Shown here: positions 10,975-22,086 of the stretch, piece after piece
How positions within the stretch are numbered: the stretch's first letter is position 1
Layout of the letters: every line of letters begins with the position of its first letter
Source: Fonticula-like sp. SCN 57-25
Taxonomy: Eukaryota > Nucleariida > Rotosphaerida
NCBI GenBank assembly: GCA_001724245.1
Contig: MEDX01000057.1
Coordinates: forward strand, 1-27,349
Reading direction: 5' to 3'
Length of the DNA: 27,349 nt
Notes under the pieces: generated by a model
The model's database searches: none
Seen by the model: only the letters and a program-made list of their open reading frames with translations
What the model was told of the DNA's origin: nothing
Program-made: the position numbers and the translations under genes

Positions 10975-11787
10975 TTATTCGTTCTCCGTGCGCGCCCTCT
11001 TGGTATCTGGCCCCGCGCCGAGCTCGTCAAACGACTTTACGACGCGGTACTTTTCGGCGTCCTCGTCCGAAAGGGGCGCGTTGCCCGGCCTGTCCGCCAC
11101 GGCGACCTGCATTCCCGCCTCGGTCGCCGCCGCCGCCTCCTTGACATTGTCGGTCACAAAGAGAACGCCCTCTGCCTTTTGCTTGATCTCGTCGAGGATC
11201 TTGGTGTAGCTCGACGCGTCCGTCTTTGGCCCCGTGGTCGTGTCAAAGTGGCCGCTGAGGAGGTCGAGGAGATCGCCGCCCTCCGTGTGGCCAAAGAGAA
11301 GCTGCTGGGCGACAATGCTACCAGATGAGTAGATGTACACGGGCACGCCAGCAGACTTCCATGCGCGCAGCGCCACCGGGACATCGTCAAACACGATAGA
11401 CCGAAGCGAGCCCGAGGCATAACCGCTCTTCCAGAGAAGGCCCTGGATGCCCTTGAGCGCAGTGCTCTTGCGGTCGCTCTTCATCAAATACATACAGTAG
11501 CCAATCACGGCATTCTGCACCGTCGTCAGCGTCGCGCTGCTCTCCTCGGGGATGAGGGCAGGCTGGCTGTCGGCAACGGCATCGGCGCCCAGCGACGACA
11601 CCTCGCTCGAAGCCTCGCTGCGAAGGAGATTAACATACTCGAGAAGAGCCGGCTGCTTCCACTCGTTCGCGATATACTCTTTCAAATGCTTGCGAGCATA
11701 AGGAAACAGCACATCGTGCACAAAGCTGATGGGCGTCGTCGTCCCTTCAATGTCCAGGACGACCGCCGACACTGCCGCCGCCGCCAT
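10975..11787 (-). CDS. ENOPH1: Enolase-phosphatase E1 (methionine salvage)
   Basis: An intronless 270-residue HAD-superfamily enzyme, close to the usual length of about 260. It catalyses enolisation and dephosphorylation of 2,3-diketo-5-methylthiopentyl-1-phosphate in the cytosolic methionine salvage pathway. HAD motif I reads VVLDIEGTTTP (9-19) with Asp12 as likely nucleophile and the family-specific Glu14. Motif II is YIYSSGS. The Lys of motif III is in TGPKTDASSY, and motif IV is LFVTDN. The FVHDVLFPYAR and QGLLWKSGY segments are characteristic of MtnC/ENOPH1. It has no signal peptide. Two CACGTGAT elements lie just upstream of the start. It is convergent with TGS1. Confidence 0.97.
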   Translation of the reverse strand: MAAAAVSAVVLDIEGTTTPISFVHDVLFPYARKHLKEYIANEWKQPALLEYVNLLRSEASSEVSSLGADAVADSQPALIPEESSATLTTVQNAVIGYCMYLMKSDRKSTALKGIQGLLWKSGYASGSLRSIVFDDVPVALRAWKSAGVPVYIYSSGSIVAQQLLFGHTEGGDLLDLLSGHFDTTTGPKTDASSYTKILDEIKQKAEGVLFVTDNVKEAAAATEAGMQVAVADRPGNAPLSDEDAEKYRVVKSFDELGAGPDTKRARTENE

Positions 11788-11812
11788 GACACACCCGCCA
11801 AAAATGAAACGT

Positions 11813-11865
11813 CACGTGATGATGGCAGTGGTGTGACATGCTTGTATTGCGTCAGCCCACGTGAT
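11813..11865. promoter_or_regulatory. Pair of CACGTGAT E-boxes
   Basis: CACGTGAT occurs at 11813-11820 (within GTCACGTGAT) and 11858-11865, 45 nt apart. The first lies 26 nt upstream of the ENOPH1 ATG. CACGTG is a bHLH-ZIP site; in budding yeast RTCACGTG is the Cbf1 site of sulfur/methionine genes. A role here is inferred from motif and position. Confidence 0.45.
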
Positions 11866-12042
11866 AGGGTACAGTGCTGCCACAATGCTGCCAGACGGTG
11901 CATGTGAATGCAACGCCGACGTCGGACCGTCAACAATTGCCCCTCCCCCGTTGCCTACTCTGAGCCGGTTTCCGTTTTCAAGGGTCACTAGGTTTTGCAT
12001 GTGTACAGCGCATGCGTGGTTTTCGAGAGGAAAGGTAGAGAG

Positions 12043-12255
12043 ATGTTGGCGCGCAGCGTGAGCAGGGTTGCGAGGACGGCGGACGACCGTGCCGCGGGCG
12101 AGTCACTTCGACAGATTGCCCTCGCACTGATGGAATGCCCGTTTTTGACAGTTCACGAGCGTTCGCAATTGCGGACGCTCTGCTCCAAGCCGCCGCTGCA
12201 GGCGGCATCAGCCACGTCGGCCAAGAACATCATCGCCAGGCTCACTCGGCCGTGA
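12043..12255 (+). CDS. Small orphan protein, 70 residues
   Basis: I do not recognise this protein. The ATG at 12043 opens a 71-codon frame ending TGA at 12253-12255. Its N-terminus (MLARSVSRVARTADDRA) is Arg/Ser/Ala-rich and could be a mitochondrial presequence or an amphipathic helix. A central helix (LRQIALALMECPFL) and a basic C-terminus (SAKNIIARLTRP) follow. Codon composition matches its neighbours, and a TGTAAA lies about 20 nt downstream of the stop (near 12275). It starts 255 nt from ENOPH1 in divergent orientation, so both could share the E-boxes. Confidence 0.4.
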   Translation: MLARSVSRVARTADDRAAGESLRQIALALMECPFLTVHERSQLRTLCSKPPLQAASATSAKNIIARLTRP

Positions 12256-12492
12256 TGGGAAGGTCTCTGCATTTGTAAAGCTGTATCTAGTTAAACTGTT
12301 GTAGGAATATATAAATAAAGAAGAATAGCACATGTGCATTTTAGAAACCTTTTCCGCATTTTTGGGGGGCAATTAGGCACAGCTCAGACCCGCCGAGCCA
12401 TATGGTCGGCCCGCCAGCGACCTGTTGTTTTCGATGCATGTCACCAGATTGCATGCCAGTTTGCATCGACCGTTCGTGCAAGGATCCCCAGC

Positions 12493-15183
12493 ATGGACCT
12501 GACCTTTCGCAAGCCCAAGGCGCGCCAGCTGCGCAAGCGCGACGAGTCCGAGCAGCCCGAGGAAGACACGGCCATTCCGTCTTCCTCGGCCGTGAACACG
12601 CCGACCCCGTCCATCAAGCGGCCAACATCGACGCCGGGGACGCCCGTCACCGCAAAGGCCGCGCCGTCGGGCCCGGCGCGCGTTCTCAGCTTTGCCGACG
12701 ATGACGAAGAAGCGGAAACGAGCGACGTTGTTGTGTTGAAAAAGTCGGCTGCGAGCAAGCGCATGTCGGCCGGCGGCGCGGCAGCAGCCCTCCAGATCCC
12801 CGCGTTGTCGACGCCGCCGCCGGCCGCCGCCTCGGAATCGTCAGCACGCTCGTACTCGTCCGAGGCACTTCGTGCGCTGCGCGCCTCGACGCCAGTACGA
12901 CTGTCCGCCAGCAAGGATGACGACGAGAGCGGTTGGTGTACGAGAGCGAAATTTTTTTTTGGTAATCGAACTGACGCCATGCCGCGTAGCGAATAACGGC
13001 AGGATACCCGACGCGGCCACCATCCACGCCATGCGAAAGCGCCGCGAGCAGCTTCGTAAGCTAAAGTCGATGAACGTCATTCCGCTCGAAGACGTCGATC
13101 CCGTACGCAAGCCATTTAGTCTTTCTTTATCATTTACCTTTTTTCCGTGCGCTAGGATGACAAGTACAGCGGCCGCCTGCAGCGCGAGGAGGACGAGATG
13201 GACGACGGCGACATTGACGATGCGGCGGACGGCTCGACCGTCGCGTTTGGCACTCAGTCGGCTCAAAAGGCTGCGCGCGACCGTCGCAAGGCGATCAAGG
13301 ACACGCTCGAACTGTGCGCCCGCCTGCTTCTGCAAACAACCACTAACGCAAGCTCGGTAGGGACCCGCTGGCGGTGTCGGACGAGGACAACTCGGATGCC
13401 GAGTGGGAGGAGACGCTCATTCGACGCGGCGCTATCACTGAAGAGGCGCTCAAGCCTTTGCAGCAGGCGACGTCCGACGGCAGCGTCCTCGGCAACGCCA
13501 TTGAGGAGGCACGCCGCTCCGCGTCCATCGTGAACGCCGCGCAGGCCCTCAAAAGTTCGCATTTTGGCCTCTTTATTTCTGCTTTTTGCTTACGTTTTCT
13601 TGCCAGTTCCCGCCGTTGGCACGCTCCCGCAAGTGTCTGACGTCCAAATGTCGCTCGAGCGGGCGCTGCGTGACGCACGCCAGCAGCACGAGCGGCACTC
13701 TGCGCACCTCAAGGCGGCCCGTGAACAGGCGGCAAATGGCGAGCGCGTGCAGGCCGAGATTCGGCAAAAGATGGCGGCAACGTCGGCGCACCTCGCATAC
13801 TACCGGCAGATTCGCGACTATCTCGAGACGCTGGGCGAGTGCCTTGACGAAAAGATGCGCGCACTGTCGACCCACGAGGACACGATGCTGCGCCTGGATG
13901 TCGAGCGGACGCGCGCGGCCGTGGAGCGCCGCGAGTCGCAGCACGCGCGCTTCATGGCCGAGGTCGACGCCGCGATGCGGTGCGTCGTGGCGCCCGAAGC
14001 GGCTGAATCGGCGGCCGCGGCGCTGCCCAGCGACGACAACAGCGATGCGGACAACGAAGGAGTCGCCGAGGAGGCGGAGGAGGAAACGCTGCAGGCGGCT
14101 GCGCGGCTCTTTGACGACGTTCCGGATGACCTCCGCGACGTCACTGTCGTTAGGGCGCGACTAGAGGCGTGGAAGCACCAGACAACGGATGTGCGGCTCT
14201 TTTTCTGTCGCTTGCGTTCACCGTCTAACTCCCCGCGGTAGACGGTGTACTCGGATAGCTACGTGGCGCTCTCGCTGCGTGACGTGTTTGCGCCGTTTGT
14301 CCGCTATGAGACCATTGCATGGCGGCCGCTTCGCGTACGCGGCAGTCTCATTTTTTCTCATATGATCTGACGCTTGCTTCTGTAGACACATGTGGCGTTC
14401 GAGTCTATGGCGTGGTTCAGCGCCCTGGATGGTTACGGCACCGGTGGCGCTGCGGCGGTGGAGCCTGCGGAGGAGGAACTTATTCAGCGTCTGCTCGAGC
14501 GCGTGCTGCTCCCAAAGCTGACCGCGTGCGTGACGTATGCGCTTGACGTGATCTCGGTGCGGCAGAATATGCGGGCGCTGCAGGCGCTCGAGCAGCTAAT
14601 GGACTATGACGTGAGCAAGGAGCGCGACGGGTACAAGGCGCTCGTTGCTGCCGTAGCGCAGCGACTCGGCGATGCGGTTGAGGCGGTGATGCGCACGAGC
14701 GCTGTGACGATTCCGCAGCGGCTCGACGATGCTCGCCTCGTGGCGCTGTACAACGCGGCGCAGCAGCGCATCTTTTGGCGCGCATTTCGTCTTTTCCGCG
14801 TCGTTTTGCTGTGGCACAGGCACCTCCCGCAGGACACCGTCACCCAGCTTGCCTACGACCGGCTCGCCCAGCATGTGCTCCTGCCCGCGATGGCGCGCCT
14901 CGAGACGGGCGGCGTGCAGGCGCCCGTCGGGCTGGAAGCCGCGGGCATGCTCGAAAGGATAGTGGCGAGCACGCCAAACCGGCTGCTGAGCGGGGCCGCG
15001 GACGCAGTGCCCGCCTTCCTCCGACCCATAGAGGAGAAGGCGGTGCAGATGTCGGAGCGGGTCGCAATGGGCGGACCCGATGCGGAAGCGGCGCTGGCGA
15101 GGATCGCAGAGGTGCTCGCAAAGTTGAAAAGTTTTGAGGCCGCCGCGTCCATTTCTATGAAGATGGCCGCCAGCCGATTGTAA
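12493..15183 (+). CDS. PAXBP1: PAXBP1/GCF-family (GCFC domain) protein, spliceosome-associated
   Basis: Seven exons: 12493-12937, 12990-13102, 13156-13313, 13361-13554, 13607-14190, 14242-14334 and 14386-15183; 794 residues. The opening MDLTFRKPKARQLRKRD resembles the N-terminus of GCF/PAXBP1 proteins. IPDAATIHAMRKRREQ is the family hallmark, followed by DKYSGRLQREEDE, then EWEETLIRRGA. A coiled-coil middle and a C-terminal GCFC domain follow: RARLEAWK, VALSLRDVFAPFVRYE, MAWFSALDGYG, LPKLTACVTY, and a long helical end. Members associate with the intron-lariat spliceosome/NTR machinery or act in transcription. The last six joins are fixed by phase and homology. The first intron is ambiguous: donor 12936 with acceptor 13002 also keeps frame. 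Introns are 47-53 nt. Confidence 0.85.
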
Positions 15184-15339
15184 GATACGCACGCATTGTG
15201 TAAAAATATATAATGGTTCCGTACGATAGTATGCGATGGTGGTACATTTGGTATGATACTGGTTCATACCTAGTATGGTGGGTCACCTTGACGATTGTCA
15301 CGGTAATCTGACGGTAATCTTATCAAGAAATCCATCGAG

Positions 15340-15374
15340 CCAATCAGGAGCCTTGCGGGCCAATAGGAGCCAAT
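15340..15374 (+). promoter_or_regulatory. Three CCAAT boxes upstream of the CCP-repeat gene
   Basis: CCAAT occurs at 15340-15344, 15360-15364 and 15370-15374, 70-105 nt before the chosen ATG. The cluster resembles NF-Y-type promoters. The flanking 15184-15339 holds a doubled CGGTAATCT but no gene. Confidence 0.35.
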
Positions 15375-15444
15375 GGCGTTCGGCTTCTCCGATTGCTTTT
15401 TTCTTCTATGGTCTGCAGGCCTGCAGGGCAGCAGGGGAAAGAGG

Positions 15445-18400
15445 ATGCGCGCGGGGGATCGGCTGCCCTCGTGCCTCCTCATCACCGCAGCACTGCTGTT
15501 GGGCCTGCTGGCGAGGGGAACAGGTGCGCTACTTTGGCTGTTTGTATTTGCGCAAGGCGATGCTAAGAAAGGTGACCGTCGATTAACAGCGGCCCAGAAC
15601 ACCAAGGTTTTGGCGGCACAATCAACATCGACAAACTATGCAAGCACAGGGACAAACTATCTCACCGGCTCCACGTACACTGTGCGGGTTTGCTTATTTT
15701 ACTGCTGGGAGGAGACCTACACCAGGTCTTATTCGTACACCCTAGGGACTGGGACAACAGGCGTGACGCTGGTGGCTTACTACTCATTCAACCTTACAAC
15801 GCAAGCGGTGCGTCAGGATCCCGCGATCTTGCGCGCGCTTTAACTTGCTAGGGATCCCCATAGCCAACACCTTCTCGCTTTTGCGCAACCGGCGTCCCCA
15901 AGCTGTACCTCAGCTATGGCTCCAACAGCAACACTCCCTCTTTCACCACAACGAGTACTGCGGATGTTCCTTCGAGTCAAGTGTACGCATTGGCATTCCG
16001 ATGAATCCCTGCTGACACCCGCCCAGCAACTTTCATACATTGACGTGGACTAACCAGCCCTCCCTGTCTACTTTCACGGCTCGCACGTCGCACACCAGCT
16101 ATACCACAGCAGGAACTAGGTGGGTTTATCTTCCTCTCACGCCTAACCTTCTCAACGCCGCCGTCCGGCAGTCAAACGCGGCGGTACATCATTTTTTTTC
16201 TCCGCCCTTCGCTTGGTCTGATTAAGAATTCTTACAGACGTTCATTCGCAATTTTCACTTGGCAAATACTGAAGTGCGTTGGGAGTCGCATGTGCAGCAC
16301 AGCGGGGCGTACAGGCCATACCTGCTTTTCGACTACATTACATGCGACCTGAATGCCTCCTGCTCCGGTGGCGCTTGCTATTGTAACCTATACTATTCCG
16401 GGTCAGGGACCTCGTGCACCTGTGCGCCACTGCCGTACCCATCGCTGCACATATTGATCATGTAATAGATTCCGCGTGCGCGGCAAGAACGTCTGGCAAC
16501 GCTGCTTTTACGATCACAGCCACGGGCGTCACTGCCAGTGGTGCTTGCGTTGCAGGATACAATACGAGTAGCGGCATTCCCAAGGCTGTGTGCAGTAATA
16601 CCGTTTGGAGCGCTGTATCGAACCCGTGCACTCGTACGATTGTACTCTTTCATCGGCTGGAATCTCACGTGGCCACTAGCATCCGCTTGTCTGGCTGACA
16701 ATACTGGATCTATCGGTAATGCCAATTATCCTCTTACCAACGCCGGCCAGACTGCCACGGGCACCTGTATCACGGGCTACCTTGGTGCGGCGACGCGTCT
16801 GTGCCAGAGCAACGGCGCGTGGGCCGGTTCCGCGACGGTCTCGTGCACTCGCCTTACCTGCCCCGCCACGACAATGGACAACGCCAACTTTGCGCTCACC
16901 AACAGCATGACGACCGGCCATGGCACCTGCCTCAACGGGTACTCCGGCTCCCCTTCAAGCGCCTGCTCTAATGCGGGCACCTGGGGCGTTGTCTCCGGTG
17001 CTTGTACTCGTACGCACACTACATAATAATTGGATGATTTGCTTACAAACATTTGTAGGTGACACGTGCGCTGCGTTCTTGGACGACACGAACAACGTGC
17101 AGTGGCCCCAAACAAACTCGCTGACGACCTCGGTCGGCTCGTGCATTGCGGGCTTCCAGGGCTCGCCGCAGCGGTCGTGCCAGGCCAGCGGAAGCTGGGC
17201 GTCGACCATCACCGGCAGCTGCCTTCCGATCAAGTGCGCTGCCGAGTCGCTCTTCCAGAATGCTGCATGGCCCGCGACGAACGCTGGCTCAAACGGGATG
17301 GGCTCATGCATTACCGGCTACAGCGGGACGCCCGTGCGCCCGTGCTCGATCGCCGGCGTTTGGGCTTCGTCTGTTTCGCCTGCGTGCTCGCGCAACCTCT
17401 GCTCGGTGGCGACCTTTGGTAACGCGAACTGGCCGGCCAACACCCATTCAATGACGACGGCAACCGGCACGTGCGTTGCTGGCTACTCGGGAACCCCCTC
17501 TCGCGCCTGCCACGCCGATGGCACATGGTCCGAGGCGATCACGAACCCGTGCGTGCAGCTGTTCTGCCCGTCAACCCAACTGAACGATGCCAACTGGTCG
17601 CACACCGCCGCGGGTACCACCTCTGTGGCGGGCGAGTGCGTCGCCGGCTACAGCGGCACGCCTACGCGCGGCTGCGACCTCACCGGCAACTGGCAGACTG
17701 TGGCTGTACCGTGCACCCGCAACCGCTGCATCGGTGTGACGGAGGGCTTTGCCGACTGGGCTGCCACCGATTCGCTCACGACGGTTTCCACGACGTGCCG
17801 GGTCGGCTACCACGGCAGCCCGAGCCGCACCTGCGGCGCCGACGGTACCTTTGGCGAGATCATCAACCCCTGCCAGCCCATAATTTGTAGCGCACACAAC
17901 CAGGATAACGCGTTATGGTCAAACGCCGATTCCGGCTCGAACGCCACTGGTGTTTGTGGCCTCGGTTGGGCCGGCTCGCCGACGAGGGAGTGCAGCATCA
18001 CGGGAACGTGGGGTGCCATTTCGTCTCCTTGCACGCGCATCACCTGCGCTGCCACCAACGACTCATCGGCCCTGGCGCTTTTCCCCGCGGCCAATGGTGG
18101 TAGTAAAGATGTGCCTGGGACATGCTACGACAACTCGTATGGTTTCCCGGCGCGCGACTGTTTCTACAACGGGACGTGGTCGGAGGTGAGGAACCCGTGC
18201 AGCTCCAACCCGTGCCCGGCCCTGCGCAACAACGGCCACGCTGATTGGGAGAGCCCTATGGCCCCCGGCATGCTTGTGACAGGCACGTGTGTGGCCGGCT
18301 ACGATACGACGCTACCGCCGCCGCAGCGCATGTGCAAGGGCAACGGCCAGTGGGACGCAGAGATCACCAACCCTTGCCAGCCGATTTACTGCACCAAGAC

Positions 18401-21400
18401 ATCGGGAAGTTACTCTCCATTCAACGCTGATTGGCCCAACTCGGTACAGGCCGGCTTTTCAGCCACAGGCACATGTGTTGCTGGCTACACAGGCACACCG
18501 ACGCGTACTTGCTCGATTACAGGTGAGTGGGGTACTCCATCGCCCGTCTGCCAGGCGATCCGCTGCGCTGCGATCGGCAACGACGGTGCGCACAGCTCGT
18601 GGCCGCAAATGCAAGCTGGCCAGAGCGCCTCGGGCACATGCCTCGCGGGTTACGAGGGCACGCCTACGCGCACATGCAGCCTCAATGGCCAGTGGGAGGC
18701 TCTTTTGTCTCCCTGTACTCAGAAGAAGTGCCCTGCCGGCACGACGTCCAACAGCGCGTGGGAGGAGACGCTCGGTGGCCTTACGGCCACTGGCACCTGC
18801 GTGCCTGGCACGACCGGCTCGGTTACGCGCACGTGCTCATCGGACGGGGTCTGGGGCCAGATCGATGGCGCGTGCTCTGGCGTCATGTGCCCGGCCGAGA
18901 CTACTGACAATGCGGAGTGGCTGGATACCCCGCAGAGCAACGTCGCCTCGGGCTCGTGCGTGACCGGCTACGGCCCCGACCCGGCGCCTACCCGCTCGTG
19001 CCTTGAGAGCGGCGTCTGGGGACCCGTAAGCGGAGCCTGCGTGCGCCTTGCCTGCCCCGGAGCAACGTTTGAGAACGCTGTTTGGCCGACGGAGAACTCA
19101 ATGACGGAGGGCGTGCGTGGCACGTGCGTCGCCGGCTGGGTTGGCGCCCCGCTGCGCAACTGCTCGGTGACTGGCCAGTACTCTGCCGTGGCCAATCCAT
19201 GCGTTCGTATTACATGCGCGGCCCTTGACAGCGAGACCGGCGCGTGGGCGTTGACCAACGCAGGAACGACCGGCGTACAAGGTATCTGCCCCGTCAGCAC
19301 TGATGGGTCGCCCGTCCGCGACTGCGGAATGAACGGCACGTGGAGCGGGATCCTGGGCGGCGAGTGCGTTGCGCGGTTGTGCTCTGCCGAGTCGTCCGGC
19401 CTCATTGACTGGCCCGCCACGACTGCGGGCAGCGCGGTTCCCGGAACATGCCCGACCGGCTACTTGGGAAGCCCGTCGCGCGCGTGCCTGTCCACTGGAG
19501 TGTGGGGTCCAATTGCAAACCCGTGCGTGCAGAACGTCTGCCCTGCCGTGTTTGACGGCCACGTGGCGTGGCCTACGACGCTGTCGCTGTCAGCGCCCGT
19601 TGATGGCGATTGCGAGACCGGCTACTTTGGCGCCCCATCGCGGCTGTGCGGCGACGACGGCATCTGGGGCGCGATTGAGAATCCGTGCGCTGCGCTGCTT
19701 TGCCCTGCCGTGCTTGACGGAAACGCCGACTGGTTTGCCACAAGCGCTGGGGCCGAGACGGTCGGCCAGTGCATTTCTGGCTACCATGGAACGCCTCGTC
19801 GGCAATGCCTTCTTTCGGGGGCCTGGAGCGCCAACATTAGCGACGCGTGCACGATCAAGTACGATGACTGCCCAAGCAGCACTGTCGGGATGACATTCTT
19901 TTCGCCAGCCTCGCCGGGTACAGCGAGCGAAGGCAACTGCGCCACTGGCTACGAGTTTGCCCCTGAAGGCCCACCGACACGCTACTGCCATGCCAACGGC
20001 ACATGGGAAGCGACCTTTTCTCGTCCCTGTACTTTTAGTGCGCTGGTTTTGTTGTGAATTTTTCTTGCGCTAACGTTGTTTCTGCAGCCCCTATTGTCGG
20101 CGGCCAGCTGAGGAACCTGCATTGGACGAGCAAGACGTCGCATTCCGTTTCTCTTGCGTGGACGGCGGTGAATGCGACGGCCAACACGACGTTCCGGGTC
20201 GAGGTGGCGACGCTAACTGGGTCGTTTGTCGTGGCCAACATGGGCGGTACGTGGCCACCATGCATGACTTATGCGCACTTACATCATCATCAGGTGCCGT
20301 GAACATTGTCGAGCGACAGGTGGTCATTCTTGGCCTCACTCCAAATACCGGGTATCAGTTCCGTGTCACCCTCGGTGAAAGCTACGACTATACCGACATT
20401 GGCGCGGTGGTCATTCAAACCAAGACGTATATTCAGCGTATGACAGTTTACCGCATAACTATTGCCTTGATTGCTGACCTGCATATGATCAGCGGCGGCC
20501 TCTTTCCGGCTGGAGGTTGGGTCGCACAACTCGCTTCGCGTGAGCTGGACCGCCTCGCCTCAAGGCGCCTATTACGAGCTGTGGTACCGCACGCTGGCGA
20601 CCCGCGCGGCGTCGGACGGTTTTACTTTATTCAGTCAGCTCGGAAGCGGTGCGCTTTTTGTGTGCTACTTGCCTGCGTTTCTAACGAGTCGCGTAGCTTC
20701 AACCGAGGCAACGATAACCGGGCTTTCAGCCTCGCAGTCGTACGAGCTGTTGCTGCTTGCGGGCCGCGACGGCGAGACGGAGCAAGTCGGCGTGCGCATG
20801 ACGGCGACCACATCACCATCAGAGAACACTGCCGACAATAATGGTGCGATATCCAATTTTGTTGACGTGAATCCGTGCGCTCATGTGGGTTGCTAGGTAA
20901 CACCTTGAACGGCGAAGTGTCAATTGGTCTGATTGTCGGCGCTGTTGTGGGCGGTCTTGCCCTCATTGTCATCATTATTGTGCTGGTGCTGTACGTGCGC
21001 GGCCGCGACCATGTGGTGGACCGCTCCAAGGCGGGTGTCTTTGGCAGCATGATGGCTCTGGTGCGATTTCATATTCAATGGACACGTTTGCTCACCTCTG
21101 TTGTATGCAGAATATGCTCAGATCGTACAGCGATGGCCCGGGGTCAGGCGACATTGGCGGGAATTTGGATGCCTCTTTGGATGCTTCTTTGGAATCATTT
21201 TCTGCTGTGGTACCCGCCTCGGCCTCCTATGCGTCGCGCGCATATGTCCCGCATAGTGCTCTCGCGCAGGAGGAGCAGGATCAGCCTCCCGAATACGACT
21301 ATGTTGCTGCCGGCCCTGTCGACACCAAAGGCGATGGCAAAACTGGCCTGCCTTCCAGCCACGTGGGAGAGAAAGAAGCCATGGAGAAAGAATGGCAATC

Positions 21401-21611
21401 TGCAACGTTGCAGCCGGATTCGCGCATGACAACCACCGCTTCGTTGATGCCGACGACTGATCTTTATCCGTTTTATTCTGCTGACGACGCGTCGCCTTCG
21501 TCGGCACAACCGGCAAGTTCGTCGACAATGGCGCGGAGCAACACGCGATCGGGCGCAAGTGGAGTTAAATTACATAGCTCCGACAAAGGCGCAACATTTG
21601 ATCGCAAGTAG
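15445..21611 (+). CDS. Giant single-pass surface protein: EGF-like, about 21 CCP-like repeats, two FN3 domains
   Basis: Fourteen exons, 1,833 residues: 15445-15523, 15590-15807, 15864-15982, 16027-16183, 16238-16421, 16469-16633, 16680-17009, 17059-20037, 20088-20246, 20294-20437, 20493-20648, 20697-20843, 20897-21060 and 21111-21611. A signal peptide (core LLITAALLLGLLARGTA) is followed by a Ser/Thr-rich beta region, an EGF-like module (CDLNASC...CYC), and about 21 CCP/sushi-like repeats of about 58 residues. The repeat pattern is C...NA-W...T-G-TC--GY-G-P-R-C---G-W---PC, with four cysteines per unit. Two FN3-like domains (HSVSLAWTAV, SLRVSWTAS), a transmembrane helix near 1622-1645 (IGLIVGAVVGGLALIVIIIV) and a 188-residue cytoplasmic tail complete it. 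The tail carries PPEY (1726-1729), a WW-domain ligand. It is probably an adhesion or recognition receptor. Exons 2-3 are the least certain joins; ATG 15373 is an alternative start. Confidence 0.82.
16469..20037 (+). repeat. CCP/sushi-like repeat array, about 21 units
   Basis: Repeats of about 170-190 nt encode four-cysteine modules. The first is alone on an exon, the next two share an exon, and about 18 lie without interruption on the 2,979-nt exon 17059-20037. Units vary enough at DNA level that this is an old expansion. Some units are longer, with extra residues between the first cysteine and the Trp. Confidence 0.85.
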
Positions 21612-22086
21612 ATGACGGCATCAAACTTGGTCTTTATTGACGCTGAAAGTATGACTATTGCCAGTAGTTTAACGAGACCACCCTTATATATTGTTTGTAT
21701 TGGTAATGACGTTTGCTCTTCTTTCGTTTATATCGACGTGGTGATGATTAAATCTCACTCACTCAGTGATGATACTAATATGTGAATTATATCTGGCCGA
21801 CTATAGGCCTTTTGTATTTTTTTGTATTGGTAAAGACATTGCTCGTCTTTCGTTTTATACTATCGTGGTGATGAAATATTCCACCCACTCAGTGTTGATA
21901 TATTAATAAATGCATTATATCTGGCCGACTTTAGGATGCAAACTTTTTGCCACTGCAATGGAGCCAGTACTGTGCCGACCTTCCAACGACCAATGAGACA
22001 TCAGCCATATCAAGAGAGTAAAACACAGCGTCAAACGACAAAAGTTCTAATTTTATGTTTACCATTGCCATATAATACAGAGTTGT
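21612..22086. other. AT-rich convergent intergenic region
   Basis: 475 nt between the stops of the CCP gene and MED1. It holds the direct repeat described separately and otherwise AT-rich sequence. I see no gene. Confidence 0.5.
21694..21935. repeat. Imperfect direct repeat, two copies of about 115 nt
   Basis: Copy A is 21694-21807 and copy B is 21821-21935, offset 127 nt. Shared blocks are TTTGTATTGGTAA, TCTTTCGTTT, CGTGGTGATGA, ACTCAGTG, and ATTATATCTGGCCGACT with TAGG at the end. Copies differ by scattered substitutions and small indels. No coding frame is preserved. Confidence 0.8.

Noticed and set aside
12334-12492. Upstream extension of the PAXBP1 reading frame
   Set aside because: The added residues do not resemble the family, whereas MDLTFRKPKARQLRKRD from 12493 does.
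18968-19991. Minus-strand ORFs of 130-154 codons under the CCP array
   Set aside because: They follow the repeat period of the array and have no independent features; shadow frames.
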